Below are positions 5,237 through 5,817 of a stretch of 5,817 bases of DNA, piece after piece. The notes under the pieces were generated by a model. That model was not told the DNA's origin, did not search any database, and was given only the letters and a program-made list of their open reading frames with translations. Every line of letters begins with the position of its first letter. Within the stretch, counting starts at the first letter, position 1. The DNA comes from an uncultured Bacilli bacterium (lineage in GTDB: Bacteria > Bacillota_I > Bacilli_A > RF39 > UBA660): assembly GCA_944332505.1 (NCBI GenBank), contig CALVKC010000079.1:1-5817 (forward strand). Direction: 5' to 3'. The position numbers and the translations under genes were made by a program.

Positions 5237-5817
5237 ATGAAACTTACAAGCAATGATGCTTTAAATATGCTTGAAGAAATAAGAAAAGAAGTAGAAAATG
5301 ACCATTGGATAAACCATTCTATTTGTGTAGGAAACACAGCAGGAAAAATAGCTGAAAGTTTGAAACTTAATGTAGATTTTGCTAAAACTTTAGGTTATAT
5401 TCATGATATAGGTAAAAAGATAAATGGTCCTAAAAATCACAGTGTTAATGGTTACTATTATATCAAAGAATTGGGATATGATGAAGAATATGCAAACATT
5501 TGCCTAACACATTCATTTTTAAATAATGATGTTAATTGTGTTGCAGGCGGAATACCTGAAGATATACCTTTTAGAACTCAATTCATAAAAGAGCATGAAT
5601 ATACAATTTATGAAAAGATAGTTAATTTATGTGATTTAATGTGTACTGATAAAGTAATGACAGTGGACAAGAGATTGATTGATTTAATTATAAGAAAGGG
5701 TGCTCATGAAAATACACAATATCATGTAAAAGAAACATATAAGTTAAAAGAATATTTTGACAGTAAATTAGGTTTTAATGTTTATGATTTGTTTCCAGAA
5801 ATAAAGGATAATTTGTA
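5237..5817 (+). CDS. HD-domain metal-dependent phosphohydrolase (stop codon beyond window)
   Basis: An open frame of 193 codons runs from ATG 5237 to the window edge, where the last two bases, TA, look like the start of a TAA or TAG stop. The protein is therefore probably complete or nearly so. The HD signature is present: H27 (INHSICVG), H56-D57 in YIHDIGK, with further likely ligands H68 (NHSV), H92 (LTHSF) and D133 (NLCDLM). This is the HDIG-type arrangement of small soluble phosphohydrolases acting on nucleotides or phosphodiesters with bound metal. It is not a clear match to YqeK (diadenosine tetraphosphatase) or to relA/spoT enzymes, as no additional domain is visible. GGAGG at 5227-5231, five bases ahead of ATG, supports the start. 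The 52-base gap from the ATPase gene has no terminator-like hairpin, so cotranscription is likely. It adds another phosphohydrolase fold to this neighbourhood. Confidence 0.87.
   Translation, partial: MKLTSNDALNMLEEIRKEVENDHWINHSICVGNTAGKIAESLKLNVDFAKTLGYIHDIGKKINGPKNHSVNGYYYIKELGYDEEYANICLTHSFLNNDVNCVAGGIPEDIPFRTQFIKEHEYTIYEKIVNLCDLMCTDKVMTVDKRLIDLIIRKGAHENTQYHVKETYKLKEYFDSKLGFNVYDLFPEIKDNL

Overview
The window is strongly AT-rich (by eye well under 30% G+C), with AGA as the main arginine codon, ATA-rich isoleucine usage, strong AGGAGG-type ribosome binding sites and TGA used as a stop. This fits a low-GC Firmicute, most likely a Clostridia-type or related gut lineage. All recognisable genes lie on the + strand. 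No RNA gene, insertion sequence or CRISPR array was found.

Layout. Positions 1-351 hold the C-terminal end of a multi-spanning membrane protein, probably a major facilitator transporter cut by the window edge. After it comes a tight run of small soluble enzymes: a HAD-fold 5'-nucleotidase-like protein (365-952), a Nudix hydrolase (1012-1587) and a HAD subfamily IA phosphatase-like protein (1602-2195). A short decayed reading frame follows (about 2201-2319), then an RNase Z-like metallo-beta-lactamase-fold hydrolase (2329-3072). The run ends with a second, paralogous nucleotidase-like protein (3170-3769). Gaps are mostly 13-130 bases, each gene has its own Shine-Dalgarno sequence, and no convincing terminator separates them, so this may be one long transcription unit.

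A distinct regulatory region lies at 3752-3867. It has three repeat units ending exactly 32 bases apart, the first overlapping the end of the preceding gene. The last unit supplies a -35-like box to an extended -10 promoter, and a 10-bp perfect inverted repeat covers the -10 and likely start site. This promoter should drive an AAA_14/DUF4143 ATPase (best start TTG 3886, end 5184). An HD-domain phosphohydrolase (5237 to the window end, only its stop codon cut) follows.

How they may work together. Five or six different phosphoester hydrolase folds (two NT5C-like HADs, a HAD-IA, Nudix, MBL, HD) sit side by side. Nucleotide or phosphometabolite clean-up is a reasonable shared theme, but the sequence does not identify substrates, and chance accumulation of small housecleaning enzymes is equally possible. 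Two possible single-base lesions, at the 3' end of the MBL gene and in the remnant before it, suggest local decay or assembly errors. No proven new system is visible; the repeat-bearing promoter of the ATPase is the least explained element.
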